From Cellvibrionaceae bacterium (GTDB lineage Bacteria > Pseudomonadota > Gammaproteobacteria > Pseudomonadales > Cellvibrionaceae), in assembly GCA_024707385.1 (NCBI GenBank), contig JANPZW010000010.1, forward strand, positions 17,195 through 81,194: DNA of 64,000 bases, in the 5' to 3' direction. The notes under the pieces were generated by a model. That model was given only the letters and a program-made list of their open reading frames with translations, was not told the DNA's origin and made no database searches. Below, piece after piece: positions 49,713-59,120 of this stretch. Made by a program: the position numbers and the translations under genes. The number at the start of each line of letters is the position of its first letter. The first letter of the stretch is position 1.

Positions 49713-49733
49713 AAGGGCCGGAATCCGGCCCTT
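49713..49733 (-). terminator. Terminator after dksA
   Basis: AAGGGCCGGA / TCCGGCCCTT, ten-pair stem with a tiny loop, followed on the minus strand by TTTCGCTTT. Positioned 7 bp after the dksA stop and upstream of gluQ; probably partial, leaving some gluQ read-through. Confidence 0.8.
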
Positions 49734-49740
49734 GTTTGAA

Positions 49741-50172
49741 TCAACCCATCACTTGTTTTTCTTTGATCTCATCGATGGTTTTGCAATCGACGCAAAGTGT
49801 CGCGGTGGGGCGGGCCTCCAAGCGGCGAATGCCGATTTCGACGCCACAGGCTTCGCAGAAGCCATAATTATCGCTTTCAATCAATTCGAGGGTTTTATCG
49901 ATTTTCTTGATTAATTTGCGCTCGCGATCGCGGGTACGCAATTCCAGGCTGAATTCTTCCTCCTGGCTCGCCCGGTCGGCGGGATCAGGAAAATTGGCGG
50001 CTTCATCCTTCAGGTGGCTCATGGTGCGGTCCACCTCTTCCATGAGTTCCCGTTTCCAGGCCAGCAGAAGCTTTTTGAAATGCTCTCGCTGCTTTTCATT
50101 CATGTATTCCTCACCCTTAACCAGCGTATAGGGTGCGATACCATGGAGAGAAAAATTAGTTGTTTCGGGCAT
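49741..50172 (-). CDS. dksA: DksA, RNA polymerase secondary-channel regulator
   Basis: 143 residues. N-terminal coiled-coil ([21 protein letters not shown], tip region with [12 protein letters not shown]) and four-cysteine zinc finger (CEACG and CVDCK). With ppGpp it represses rRNA and activates amino-acid promoters. ATG 50172 has GAGG upstream. Intact; gluQ is next downstream. Confidence 0.97.
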   Translation of the reverse strand: MPETTNFSLHGIAPYTLVKGEEYMNEKQREHFKKLLLAWKRELMEEVDRTMSHLKDEAANFPDPADRASQEEEFSLELRTRDRERKLIKKIDKTLELIESDNYGFCEACGVEIGIRRLEARPTATLCVDCKTIDEIKEKQVMG

Positions 50173-50462
50173 TGTTGTTGAGCCTCTCTATATTGCTTTT
50201 GCTACGCATCGCCACTTTTTAACCTGGCGCAGGTTCACGGACTCTGTTGCGCCCGCTGCGCCGGGAGGTGTTTTTGATGCAAATTTGTCCTATTTCTCGG
50301 CCGCAGAGATCAAGTTCAATCACCGGGCCGATCGACCAAAGCGGGAAAGCTATCAGATTCATCTGCGCCGCGCCAGTTTTTTGTACCCTGTCAAAATGGC
50401 GGAAAATTTCGCCGAATTCTCACCTATACTGCCGAGTCCTTCAGAATCCCGGAGACCTTCTT

Positions 50463-51173
50463 GTGTTATTCCCCGAACCGTTGCAACAGGGGGTGCTGAT
50501 TCAGCGCTATAAACGTTTTCTGGCGGATATACGCCTGGAAAATGGTGAAATTCTGACGGTTCACTGCCCGAATACCGGAAGTATGAAAAACTGCCTGCAA
50601 CCCGGCGCTCCAGCTTGGTTTTCCCTCTCGAGTGACACAAAGCGCAAATATCCAGCAACTTGGGAAATCGCCACAACTCCTCATGGGCACCTCGCCGGCA
50701 TCAATACCGGTCGCGCCAATCGCCTGGTGCGTGAAGCTTTGGAAGCAGGCTTAGTGCCGAGTTTGCGAGGATTTAACAGCATTCGCCAAGAAGTGGCCTA
50801 CGGCAGCGAAGGTAGCCGGATTGATTTTCTGCTGGAAATCGAAAATCAGCCAGTTTATGTCGAAGTGAAGAATGTGACCTTGGCGGAAAGTGATGGGCAA
50901 GGTTTTTTCCCCGACGCCGTCAGCGCAAGAGGAGCAAGGCATTTGCGTGAGCTGGCCGCTATGGTGCGAGCGGGATATCGAGCGGTGCTGGTTTATTGCG
51001 TACAACACACCGGCATTACCCAGGTTACCGCGGCCGAACATATAGATCCGGCTTATGCAGCTGCTTTTTATCAAGCAATTCGAGAAGGGGTGGAGGTGAT
51101 CGCGCTCGGCGCGCATATTTCCCCGACAGAAATTGCTTTAAAACAAGCGTTGCCCGTGCGTTTTGTTGGCTGA
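50463..51173 (+). CDS. sfsA: SfsA, sugar fermentation stimulation protein homolog
   Basis: 236 residues, normal length. Nuclease-like fold: CPNTGSMKNCLQPG near the N-terminus, SRIDFLLE and VYVEVKNVTLA (PD-(D/E)xK-like core), FPDAVSARGARHLREL. Binds DNA; cellular role unclear. GTG 50463 is chosen because GGAG lies eight bases upstream and the family starts here (LLFPEPLQQG). The frame is open from 50247 but that part is the dksA-sfsA intergenic region (290 bp), where no gene is seen. Confidence 0.93.
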   Translation: MLFPEPLQQGVLIQRYKRFLADIRLENGEILTVHCPNTGSMKNCLQPGAPAWFSLSSDTKRKYPATWEIATTPHGHLAGINTGRANRLVREALEAGLVPSLRGFNSIRQEVAYGSEGSRIDFLLEIENQPVYVEVKNVTLAESDGQGFFPDAVSARGARHLRELAAMVRAGYRAVLVYCVQHTGITQVTAAEHIDPAYAAAFYQAIREGVEVIALGAHISPTEIALKQALPVRFVG

Positions 51174-51186
51174 GATCAGAAGAGCT

Positions 51187-51507
51187 TTAGCCGCGCAATA
51201 CAATCGTATCATCCATACGCTCGAATGCCACAGGGATCAGAAATTCACCAACGCAGGGACCGGCCACGCACTCGCCCGTGTCCATGAGAAACAGCGCACC
51301 GTGGGCGGCGCAGCGCAGAAAGTCGCCGTCGTGGTCCAAAAATTCATTCGGTAGCCAGTCCAGCGGAACGCCGCGGTGGGGGCATCGATTGAGGTAGACG
51401 AAAATTTCTTCTGTTTGGCGCACAACGATATAGCGTTGCTCATCTAAATTTACGCCGCGGGTGGCCCCCGCGGGAATTTCGCTCAAATCGCAGAGTTTTT
51501 TCGCCAT
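51187..51507 (-). CDS. Rieske-type 2Fe-2S protein
   Basis: 106 residues. Single Rieske domain with ligands in CPHRG (about residue 42) and CAAHG (about residue 66), as in small ferredoxin components of dioxygenases and NirD-like proteins. No partner oxygenase is nearby. Convergent with sfsA. ATG 51507 overlaps the stop of the TfoX-like gene (ATGA), so the pair is coupled. Confidence 0.88.
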   Translation of the reverse strand: MAKKLCDLSEIPAGATRGVNLDEQRYIVVRQTEEIFVYLNRCPHRGVPLDWLPNEFLDHDGDFLRCAAHGALFLMDTGECVAGPCVGEFLIPVAFERMDDTIVLRG

Positions 51508-51809
51508 CAAGCCGGAGCGCCGGCGCGCTCGCCGCGTTCCAGGTGATCCGCCTCTTTGACCAGGCGAGCCTTAAGTTCTGTGGGCAGGTCGTTCCAATGC
51601 ACGTCCATCAGGGCGCCTTGCAAGGCGTATAACATCACTTTTGAGACATGGATTCCGCGCGCTTTTATGCGGCAATAGGCTTGTACAGGGCCGACTTCGG
51701 CCAAGTCTTCATAGGTATTGATACCGATAGCCTGAAGAATGTTTACCGAGGCCATGCCCAGGTTTTTAAGTTCAAGAAGTTCACTATGGGCGAGATTTAC
51801 GTTGTTCAT
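51507..51809 (-). CDS. TfoX C-terminal-domain protein
   Basis: 100 residues. Corresponds to the C-terminal helix-hairpin-helix domain of TfoX/Sxy (LKNLGMASVNILQAIGINTYEDLAEVGPVQAYCRIK) without the N-terminal domain. TfoX promotes competence in some bacteria, but stand-alone C-domain proteins have no established role. RBS AAGGATG precedes ATG 51809. The stop overlaps the Rieske gene start. Confidence 0.88.
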   Translation of the reverse strand: MNNVNLAHSELLELKNLGMASVNILQAIGINTYEDLAEVGPVQAYCRIKARGIHVSKVMLYALQGALMDVHWNDLPTELKARLVKEADHLERGERAGAPA

Positions 51810-52032
51810 GATTCATCCTTTATTATTATGGTCTTGCGGCGTGTTGCCTTGGGTTTCTTAGCGTGTTACTCGAACCGTTTGCACCGGATGATACGCAGAG
51901 GTGCCGGATGCTATCTATAACTGTAGTGCAAATTTTGGCGGGAGCCAGATCTATGACCAACAATCACGAGGGGTTCTCAATTCGAACGGCCTCACGTCAT
52001 AAGAGTTCCGGAATTTACTACATTTTTCTTAT

Positions 52033-52749
52033 ATGTCATACGCGGATGATCTAAAAGACTTGACGCTGTTCAAGTACCTCAAAGCGGTTTCTGGCGAACT
52101 TGCGGATTTTCGCGGTGTTCCTGTTCACCGCAGCTTGCTTGACCCTTTGGCGGAATTGACCGCGAGGGCGGCGGCACGCGGGTTTGAATTGGCGCTCGCC
52201 AGCGGTTTTCGCTCCATTGAGCGTCAGTGCCATATTTGGAATGCCAAAGCCAATGGGCAGAGGTCTGTTTTGGATGATGCCGGTGTCCCGCTGGATATAG
52301 CAGACCTGGAGCCGGAAGCGCTCATGTTTGCGATATTGCGCTGGTCCGCGTTGCCGGGGACTTCGCGGCATCATTGGGGAACCGATGTTGACGTGTACGA
52401 CCGCGCAGCTTTGCCCGCAGGCGAGTCATTGCAATTGACTCTGGCCGAGTGCCGGGGCCCTTTTGCGGCTTTTCATCAGTGGCTTGACGGCGAACTCGCG
52501 CAATCTGACGCACTTTTTTTCCGCCCTTATGTGGAACCGCATGGCGGCGTCGCCCCGGAACCGTGGCATCTCAGCTATGCGCCTTTGGCGGCCGGGTTTC
52601 AACAGGCGATGCACAAGGAATTGTTGCGCGAGTTGGTGCTCTCCCTCGACATACAACTCAAAGACGAAGTTGCCCGGCATTTCGATGAAATATTTTCCCG
52701 CTTTGTTGTGGTTTCTCCCGCCCGTTACCCGTTGGAATGGCCCCTTTAG
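52033..52749 (+). CDS. M15 family D-alanyl-D-alanine carboxypeptidase (VanY-like)
   Basis: 238 residues without an obvious signal peptide. Zinc-peptidase signatures SRHHWGTDVDV (His and Asp ligands, about residue 117) and PEPWHLSY (third His ligand) are present, as is LASGFRSIERQ. It probably trims peptidoglycan D-Ala-D-Ala ends. No good Shine-Dalgarno before ATG 52033. Directly abuts the next gene (TAG then ATG). Confidence 0.88.
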   Translation: MSYADDLKDLTLFKYLKAVSGELADFRGVPVHRSLLDPLAELTARAAARGFELALASGFRSIERQCHIWNAKANGQRSVLDDAGVPLDIADLEPEALMFAILRWSALPGTSRHHWGTDVDVYDRAALPAGESLQLTLAECRGPFAAFHQWLDGELAQSDALFFRPYVEPHGGVAPEPWHLSYAPLAAGFQQAMHKELLRELVLSLDIQLKDEVARHFDEIFSRFVVVSPARYPLEWPL

Positions 52750-53403
52750 ATGCTGATTATTTTTGATTGTGATGGTGTGCTGGTGGACAGCGAATCCCTG
52801 GCCGCGCGTGTATTTTCCGCTCATTTGGCGAATTTTGGTGTAAGTCTGTCGGCGCAGCAGTGTGAACATAAATTTCGCGGCCACACCATGGATTATTGTT
52901 TGGCAATGTTGCAGCACGAATATCCCGATTCACTGCCTCACGATTTTCTCGCCAGTTTAGCGGCAGCCACCACCGAGGCTTTTAATAAAGATTTGCAGCC
53001 GGTTGCGGGTATTGAACCTGTTTTGCAGTGGTTAAGCTCACGCGGTACGCCGTTTGGTGTGGCGAGCAATGGCGCTTTGACTAAGGTTCATCACTCCTTA
53101 GCGGTGACGGGATTGCGTGATTATTTTGGTGACCATTGTTTTTCCGCCGAGCAGGTGACACAGGGAAAACCCGCGCCTGATTTGTTTTTGCTGGCGGCGA
53201 AAAGTATGGGATGCCTGCCGGGCAAAACGCTGGTGGTGGAGGATTCGCTGACTGGCGTTACAGCGGCGATTAAGGCAGGTATGGCCGTGCTGCGCTATGG
53301 ATCGCCGTTGGAGGTTGATGGTGGAGTGATTGAGGGTTTTGTTGAAATGTCAGTGTTGCCTGACTTGATCGAAGATTTTTCACTCAGCCTACGTGATGGC
53401 TAA
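52750..53403 (+). CDS. HAD-superfamily phosphatase (beta-phosphoglucomutase/YieH-like)
   Basis: 217 residues. Motif I FDCDGVLVDSE with the nucleophile Asp (residue 6), cap domain, motif II VASNG, motif III lysine in QGKPAPDLF and motif IV VVEDSLTGVTAA. It dephosphorylates a small metabolite; substrate cannot be read from sequence. No gap after the VanY-like gene. Its end overlaps the convergent small gene by 20 bp. Confidence 0.88.
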   Translation: MLIIFDCDGVLVDSESLAARVFSAHLANFGVSLSAQQCEHKFRGHTMDYCLAMLQHEYPDSLPHDFLASLAAATTEAFNKDLQPVAGIEPVLQWLSSRGTPFGVASNGALTKVHHSLAVTGLRDYFGDHCFSAEQVTQGKPAPDLFLLAAKSMGCLPGKTLVVEDSLTGVTAAIKAGMAVLRYGSPLEVDGGVIEGFVEMSVLPDLIEDFSLSLRDG

Positions 53404-53662
53404 CATCCTCTTCCTCGATATCACCATTTTCCCGCAGCCAAACCAGTACCGCCTCCCGGCTTTCCAGCATGGATTGATACGTTTTAAGCACGGTGGAGTT
53501 TGGAGTCTGGAGTTTTTTTATCCGCTCGATGCGATCTTGCAGAAAATGAATATCCTCAATCACTTTGGCCGCGATGGCGCTGCTGCTGGCATTGTAAGGC
53601 GATCTCGGCATCAGCCGGTCAATTACTGCAGGAATGTGTTTGTCGTTCACTTCTGTATTCAT
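53384..53662 (-). CDS. Small helical protein of unknown function
   Basis: 92 residues from ATG 53662 (MNTEVNDKHIPAVIDRLMP). Predicted mainly helical with a coiled-coil-like stretch (IAAKVIEDIHFLQDRIERIKKLQ) and an acidic end (ENGDIEEEDVSHHVG). No family recognised. Overlaps the HAD gene tail by 20 bp. The frame is open to 53725, but the longer N-terminus looks non-coding. Confidence 0.6.
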   Translation of the reverse strand: MNTEVNDKHIPAVIDRLMPRSPYNASSSAIAAKVIEDIHFLQDRIERIKKLQTPNSTVLKTYQSMLESREAVLVWLRENGDIEEEDVSHHVG

Positions 53663-53725
53663 CTCGGCGGTCCTATTGCATCGGCGTTCATGCCAGCATG
53701 GTGCTGATCCAGAGCCTGTACCCAC

Positions 53726-54166
53726 GAAGTATGGCCCGTGATCTAGCCTTCAGCCAGTTAAGCGCCGGCGCCGACTCAACCGAAACACGTCCTGCATAGA
53801 GCGCTCCCGTCTAAATATGAGTTTTATTGATGACGATTAAATTGAGTGCTTGTCGCATTACTTATTGCAATGCTGAGATGTGTTTTGGGTGCCATAAAAA
53901 AATATTTAATATCAGTGAGTTAAAAGACTTGTGGTTGGTTTTGACTCGGATCTTATGAGATAACGTCCATGATTAGAATGGCGCCCTTATGGATATCTGA
54001 TGCAGTGGGTAAACGCTTTTAATGAGTAAAAAATCTCGACAAAGTCGCACTTTTCGCCGCTAATCTAGGCGCGCTTGTCAGCTAATGAAGCCCCTCAGGG
54101 CGAGCCGCTGGCAGGACCGCGGATAAAGTGTTTTACTTTCGAGGAATGCTCAGCCAAGTGATCCTT
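53726..54166. other. Intergenic region with no recognised gene
   Basis: 440 bp, AT-richer in the middle (53820-54000) than its surroundings. I see no tRNA, hairpin terminator or convincing ORF. Only a 13-codon reading frame at 54021 occurs, without support. Confidence 0.5.
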
Positions 54167-54892
54167 ATGAACGAAGAACGATACGACTTGATCTTCAGCG
54201 GCGAACTGGTGCCGGGTTTCGATCTCGCCCAGGTGAAAAAGAATCTGCAACAACTCTTTCGTCTGGATGAGGCGAAGGTTAATGCTCTGTTTTCCGGCAA
54301 ATCCATTCCCTTGAAGAAAGGCGTGGACGCGGATGCAGCGAACAAATACCGCGTGGCGATGAAAAAAGCCGGGGCGCGGGTAGATCTGCTGCTCGTGCAA
54401 AACGCGGTGGAAGCCGAACCCGCCAAACCGGCGGCTGCGCCGTCGCGACCAGTCGAGCCTGAGACAAAGAGCAACGGCTTGACGACGGTATTGGGTGCTC
54501 AAGCGGTTCCCGCAAAAACACCGAGGCCTGTGATCAAGGCTCCGGATTTTGGCTTATCGGCTCCCGGCGCAGATTTATTGCGCCCTAACGAGCGAGCCTC
54601 TGTTGAGGCTTTGGACGTTGATCTCTCCCATTTATCCGTGGCGCCTCAGGAAGGCAATCTTATAAAAGAAGATGAGTTGGAAATATTGCCTGGAATTGCG
54701 GTGACAGTGCCGGATCTGGATGTGGCGGCGGCGGGCAGCGACCTGTTGAAACCGGAAGAGCGGGAGAGCGTGCAATCCCTTGATCTGGATTTATCCCACC
54801 TGACTATCGCGAAGGTCGGAGAGCGCCTTGGGCCAGCATCTCCACCTGCGCCGCCACCGCCAAATGTGGATCATTTAAAACTTAAAACCTGA
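54167..54892 (+). CDS. Conserved-type protein with repeated C-terminal motif; function unknown
   Basis: 241 residues. The N-terminal ~70 residues (RYDLIFSGELVPGFDLAQVKKNLQQLF, then SGKSIPLKKGVDADAANKYRVAMKKAGA) match a small domain often found ahead of membrane DUF805-like or other modules. The rest is Pro/Ala-rich with two copies of one motif: ADLLRPNERASVEALDVDLSHL and SDLLKPEERESVQSLDLDLSHL (about 133 and 201). No signal peptide or membrane helix. ATG 54167 is chosen by domain match; upstream Met codons exist at 54128 and 54146. Confidence 0.7.
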   Translation: MNEERYDLIFSGELVPGFDLAQVKKNLQQLFRLDEAKVNALFSGKSIPLKKGVDADAANKYRVAMKKAGARVDLLLVQNAVEAEPAKPAAAPSRPVEPETKSNGLTTVLGAQAVPAKTPRPVIKAPDFGLSAPGADLLRPNERASVEALDVDLSHLSVAPQEGNLIKEDELEILPGIAVTVPDLDVAAAGSDLLKPEERESVQSLDLDLSHLTIAKVGERLGPASPPAPPPPNVDHLKLKT

Positions 54893-54896
54893 CGTA

Positions 54897-54928
54897 AAAA
54901 TAAAGGGCCAGAAGGCCCTTTATTTTTA
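54897..54928. terminator. Bidirectional terminator between convergent genes
   Basis: TAAAGGGCC-AGAA-GGCCCTTTA (54901-54922), flanked by A run and T run. Serves the gene ending at 54892 and ppa ending at 54938. Confidence 0.92.
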
Positions 54929-54937
54929 TTCGCCTTT

Positions 54938-55468
54938 TCAGGCTTTCTTGTAATTTTCAATCGAATCCAGGATTTCCTTCTTGGCTTCATCCGCGTCGCC
55001 CCAGCCTTCCACTTTCACCCATTTGCCGGGCTCCAGATCTTTGTAGTGTTCGAAGAAGTGTGCGATCTGCTTGATCAGAATTTCCGGCAGATCTTTGTAT
55101 GATTGGATATTGCTGTAGATCGGGGTGGTTTTGGTAACCGGCACCGCCAGCAGTTTCGCATCCTGGCCAGACTCGTCGGCCATTTTCAGGACGCCGATCG
55201 GACGGCATTTGACCACGCAACCAGCCTGCAGAGGGAAGGGCATGATCACCAGCACGTCGACCGGGTCGCCGTCGCCGCACAGGGTGTTGGGCACGTAGCC
55301 GTAGTTGCAGGGATAGCGCATGGAGGTTCCCAGAATCCGGTCAACGAACAGGGCTCCGGTGTCTTTGTCGATCTCGTATTTGATGGGCTCGCCACCCTGG
55401 GGAATTTCGATGATGACGTTGACTTCTTCTGGAGGGTTTTTGCCGGTGGGAACAGAATTTAAGCTCAT
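54938..55468 (-). CDS. ppa: Inorganic pyrophosphatase, family I
   Basis: 176 residues, hexameric soluble type. Active-site segments visible are [40 protein letters not shown] (metal-binding aspartates) and the Lys/Tyr-rich end [16 protein letters not shown]. It hydrolyses PPi and pulls biosynthesis forward. Intact, single gene. Confidence 0.97.
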   Translation of the reverse strand: MSLNSVPTGKNPPEEVNVIIEIPQGGEPIKYEIDKDTGALFVDRILGTSMRYPCNYGYVPNTLCGDGDPVDVLVIMPFPLQAGCVVKCRPIGVLKMADESGQDAKLLAVPVTKTTPIYSNIQSYKDLPEILIKQIAHFFEHYKDLEPGKWVKVEGWGDADEAKKEILDSIENYKKA

Positions 55469-55633
55469 GACTGGATTCCTGGGTCAGAAGTGATGCTGAA
55501 AAGAGGGCGGCATTCTATCACATGCTTTTGGGTAGACAATTTGCGGGCACGGGTTGGGTGCGGCGGGGCATGGGGATGATCACCGCCAGTCTCCATGCTA
55601 AGCTGCGGCGCTGATTTTTCAGGGAAAAAGGCC

Positions 55634-56993
55634 ATGCAGCATATTCATATTCTCGGCATTTGCGGAACCTTTATGGGCAGCCTGGCGCAGCTCGCCAAGG
55701 CCAAAGGTTACGAAGTCACCGGCTGTGACCACCACGTATATCCTCCTATGAGCACACAGTTGGAGGAGGCTGGTATTGAATTGATCGAAGGGTTCGATCC
55801 GAGCCAGCTCGATTTGCAACCGGACATATTCGTCGTCGGCAATGTCGTGAGCCGGGGTAATCCGCTGATGGAAGCCATCCTCAACCGCAATCTGCCTTAC
55901 GTTTCCGGCCCTCAGTGGTTGGCGGAGCACATATTGCGGGATCGCTGGGTGCTGGCCGTTTCCGGAACCCATGGCAAAACCACCACGTCCAGCATGCTCG
56001 CCTGGATACTGGACTTCGCCGGATTTGAACCCGGGTATCTGATCGGTGGTGTGCCGCAGAATTTCCCCCACTTCCGCCGCGCTGGGCGCGTCCGCATTTT
56101 TTGTGATTGAGGCGGACGAATACGACAGTGCATTTTTTGATAAGCGATCAAAGTTTCTCCACTATCACCCGCGGACTTTGATCATGAACAATCTCGAATT
56201 TGATCACGCGGATATATTTGCGGACCTCGCCGCCATTCAAACCCAATTTCACCATCTGGTCCGCACGGTTCCGAGCGACGGCCTGATTCTCTATCCGCAA
56301 CAGGACAAAGCCTTGCAGGAAGTTCTGCAAAAAGGCTGCTGGACCCCGGTGCAAACGCTGGGCGGTGACTGGTCTTATCGCACCCAACAGGAAGATGCCA
56401 GCCGGTTTGCTGTGGAATTTGCTGGAAAAGTGGTCGGTGAGGTGAATTGGGGTCTGTCCGGTACCCACAATCTTCACAATGCCGTTGCCGCAATTGCCGC
56501 TGCCCGGCATGTCGGGGTGGAACAGGAGATCGCGTGTGAAGCCTTGAGCCAGTTTGTCGGCGTCAAACGCCGGATGGAGCTGGTGGGCGAGGTGAACGGC
56601 GTCGCTGTATACGATGACTTTGCCCATCATCCCACCGCCATCAAAACCACTCTGGAAGGTGCTCGCGCGCAACACCCGCACGCGCGCATCACCGCTGTTA
56701 TCGAACCCCGCTCCAATACGATGAAGCTCGGGGTGCACCGGGATACCTTGAAGCAGGCCTGTGTCTCCGCCGATACGGTCTATTGGCTGGAGCCGGAGTC
56801 GGCAAACTGGACCTTGAGCGGCACAACCGCAACCGGCAAAACGGAGCACTACTTGTGCCGTACCACCGCGGACATAATTGCCAGGGTTGCTGCCGCTGCG
56901 GTGCCGGGGGAGCGGGTGATTGTGATGAGCAATGGCTCATTCGATGGGATTCATCACAAGCTTGTTGAAGCCTTGCGGAGTCGCAATGGATAA
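55634..56993 (+). CDS. mpl: Mpl, UDP-MurNAc:L-Ala-gamma-D-Glu-mDAP ligase (frameshifted in this assembly)
   Basis: About 452 residues after repair; recycles murein tripeptide. The first frame has HIHILGICGTFMGSLAQLAK and the P-loop VSGTHGKTTTSSM. The second has EADEYDSAFFDKRSKF, GTHNLHNAVAAIAAA and YDDFAHHPTAIKTTLEG. The break is five C at 56065-56069, where four give NFPTSAALGAS, so one C is extra. ubiX follows with an 8-bp overlap. Confidence 0.95.
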
Positions 56994-57636
56994 AACCATT
57001 ACTCTCGCACTCACCGGAGCTTCAGGAGCGCAATACGGGCTCAGGTTGTTGCAGGTATTGTTGGCGGCCAATTGCCGGGTTTATCTGCTTTTGTCCCGCG
57101 CGGCTGAAGTGGTGATCCGGCGCGAAACCACGTTTGATTTGCCCGAGGGCTTCGCCGCACAGCAAGCTTGGTTTGCGGCGCATTTTCCCGCTCCACCGGG
57201 ATATCTGACGCTGTTTGATCGGGAAGACTGGTTTGCCCCCGTCGCGTCCGGTTCCGGCGCCCCGGAAGCCATGGTCATATGTCCGGCAAGCGGCGGCACT
57301 TTATCGGCGCTTGCCTGCGGCGCCAGTAACAATCTCATCGAGCGTGCGGGTGACGTGGCGTTGAAGGAGCGGCGCAAACTTATCCTGGTTCCCCGCGAGG
57401 CGCCGTACTCGCAGGTACATCTGGAAAACATGCTGAAATTGACTCAGATGGGCGCCGTTGTTTTGCCGGCGAGCCCCGGTTTTTATCAATACCCGAAGAC
57501 GATTGAAGATTTGCTGGACTTTGTGGTGGCCCGGATTCTCGACCAACTCGGTATCGCACACTCGCTGATGGTGCCCTGGGGTTCCGACCATGCCGGCGGG
57601 CGCTCAACCGAAAACAAAGACGATCACGAAAACTAA
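56986..57636 (+). CDS. ubiX: UbiX, flavin prenyltransferase
   Basis: 216 residues. Makes prenylated FMN for the UbiD decarboxylase in ubiquinone synthesis. Motifs LALTGASGAQYGLRLL at the N-terminus, ICPASGGTLSALACGASNNLIERAGDVALKERR and PREAPYSQVHLENM are conserved. ATG 56986 overlaps the end of mpl by 8 bp; the mpl-ubiX order is common. C-terminal residues are hydrophilic and variable. Intact. Confidence 0.95.
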   Translation: MDKTITLALTGASGAQYGLRLLQVLLAANCRVYLLLSRAAEVVIRRETTFDLPEGFAAQQAWFAAHFPAPPGYLTLFDREDWFAPVASGSGAPEAMVICPASGGTLSALACGASNNLIERAGDVALKERRKLILVPREAPYSQVHLENMLKLTQMGAVVLPASPGFYQYPKTIEDLLDFVVARILDQLGIAHSLMVPWGSDHAGGRSTENKDDHEN

Positions 57637-57642
57637 AAGCGA

Positions 57643-58503
57643 TCAGCCGATAACCAAATAAACTACAAGTCCAATCACCGCCATCACCAAAACCGCCGCT
57701 ATGGCTTTGACTGCGAGTGAATATTCGTCCTTTTTATTGTTCTCTTCCTGTCGGTTGCCGGGAGAGGTGGGGCGGGTTTTCCAGCGTTTCGGGCCACTTG
57801 CAGACGGTTCCGCCTCGGGCTCAGCAATCAGCGTGACGGCGCGCCGTATTTTGGTTGCCTCGCTATCATCTTCGGGACGCGTCTGTTGTGGGGAGCGGGA
57901 ACCCGGGCCGTAAACCCGAAAGCTGTAGACATCCAGGCGCAGCTGATCACCTGAATAGACGGCGCCCTCGGTGATGCGCACGTCATTGATAAAGGTGCCG
58001 TTGGCCGAACTCAGGTCGCGGACCCAGATGCAATCGTCTTTGATGGTGAGTAACGCGTGCTCACGCGATAAATGCGTGCCCGCAAAGATCATGTCGCAAT
58101 GACTGGCGCGGCCTATCTTGATGTCGTTCTGCTGGTTGCGCCCGCGGATGGGAAACTCCTGACCGCTCAACCAGTTGGAGCACGCTACCAGGCACCACTC
58201 CGGCTGATTTTCCGGTCGCGCCGGATCCAGCACTTCCAGCTCTACCTGTCCGACTTTGATTCTGTCGCCGTTCTGAAGCACCCGCTGCGTAATGCGCTGG
58301 TCATTGACGTAGGTGCCTTCAGGGCTGCCGAGATCATGCAGCAAAAAGCTGTTGTTGGCGTAGATGATTCGCGCGTGCTGACTGTTGACCGTGGGATCAT
58401 CAATAACAAGGTGGTTGTCATCGGCGCCGCCGATGGTGAAGAACTTATCCACCAGCCACACGGGTTCCCTGCGTTGATCTGTGAAACGAAGCTTCAGCAT
58501 CAT
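57643..58503 (-). CDS. Membrane-anchored protein with two FHA domains
   Basis: 286 residues. Two forkhead-associated domains: FTIGGADDNHLVIDDPTVNSQHARI with DLGSPEGTYVND (residues about 20-95), and IKIGRASHCDMIFAGTHLSREHALL with DLSSANGTFINDVRI (about 125-200). A basic, disordered linker and a C-terminal transmembrane helix (about 265-285) follow. FHA domains bind phosphothreonine, so this may recruit Ser/Thr-kinase targets to the membrane. ATG 58503 is used because homology begins there; the frame is open to 58656. Convergent with ubiX. Confidence 0.87.
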   Translation of the reverse strand: MMLKLRFTDQRREPVWLVDKFFTIGGADDNHLVIDDPTVNSQHARIIYANNSFLLHDLGSPEGTYVNDQRITQRVLQNGDRIKVGQVELEVLDPARPENQPEWCLVACSNWLSGQEFPIRGRNQQNDIKIGRASHCDMIFAGTHLSREHALLTIKDDCIWVRDLSSANGTFINDVRITEGAVYSGDQLRLDVYSFRVYGPGSRSPQQTRPEDDSEATKIRRAVTLIAEPEAEPSASGPKRWKTRPTSPGNRQEENNKKDEYSLAVKAIAAVLVMAVIGLVVYLVIG

Positions 58504-58798
58504 CTTGTATCGGTTCGCCGCCAAGCGGCTGAGAATTCGGATCGTGCAGCGACTGCTCAATAAGCTGCGATGGCACACACTCCCTGCGACCGGGCGTGTT
58601 GCCCGTATGACATGACGCGGACAACTCATGCGCCAATTCCCAAGGGGAGGCATCATAGAGTTTTATGTCGTGTTTTCAATGACTGCGGGATAAAAGGTGC
58701 AGAATGAACGGAGTTTTGTGGCACATGTTCGAAAACTGAACTGCGCCTGCGCAGGAGAACCGCTAGAATGGCGCGTTTTTTACCGCTGGAGTGAACGG

Positions 58799-59101
58799 AT
58801 GACGGTCAAGACCACCAAGATTCGGATCCATTACTGCACGCAATGCCAATGGCAACTGCGCTCGGTCTGGATGGCTCAGGAGTTGTTGGCAAGCTTCAGT
58901 GACGATATCGATCAAGTGATTTTGCAGCCGGGTACCGGTGGCGTGTTTGAGATATGGGTTGATGAAACCTGTATCTGGGAACGCAAAAAAGATGGCGGAT
59001 TTCCCTCTGCCAAGGAGCTCAAAGTGCGGGTGCGAAATTGCGCCTTTCCTGAAAAGCCTCTCGGGGCTCATCTTGAAAATCAGCCCACGCAAGACCTGTA
59101 G
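58799..59101 (+). CDS. SelT/SelW/SelH-family Rdx protein
   Basis: 100 residues, thioredoxin-like Rdx fold. The N-terminal CXXC is CTQC (about residues 13-16), with the GTGGVFEIWVDETCIWERKKDGGFPSAKELK segment typical of the family. It is the cysteine version of selenoprotein W; redox role is likely but undefined. ATG 58799 is preferred on family length. The MMPL exporter starts 19 bp downstream. Confidence 0.88.
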   Translation: MTVKTTKIRIHYCTQCQWQLRSVWMAQELLASFSDDIDQVILQPGTGGVFEIWVDETCIWERKKDGGFPSAKELKVRVRNCAFPEKPLGAHLENQPTQDL

Positions 59102-59120
59102 TCCTCCCTAAGGAATATCT

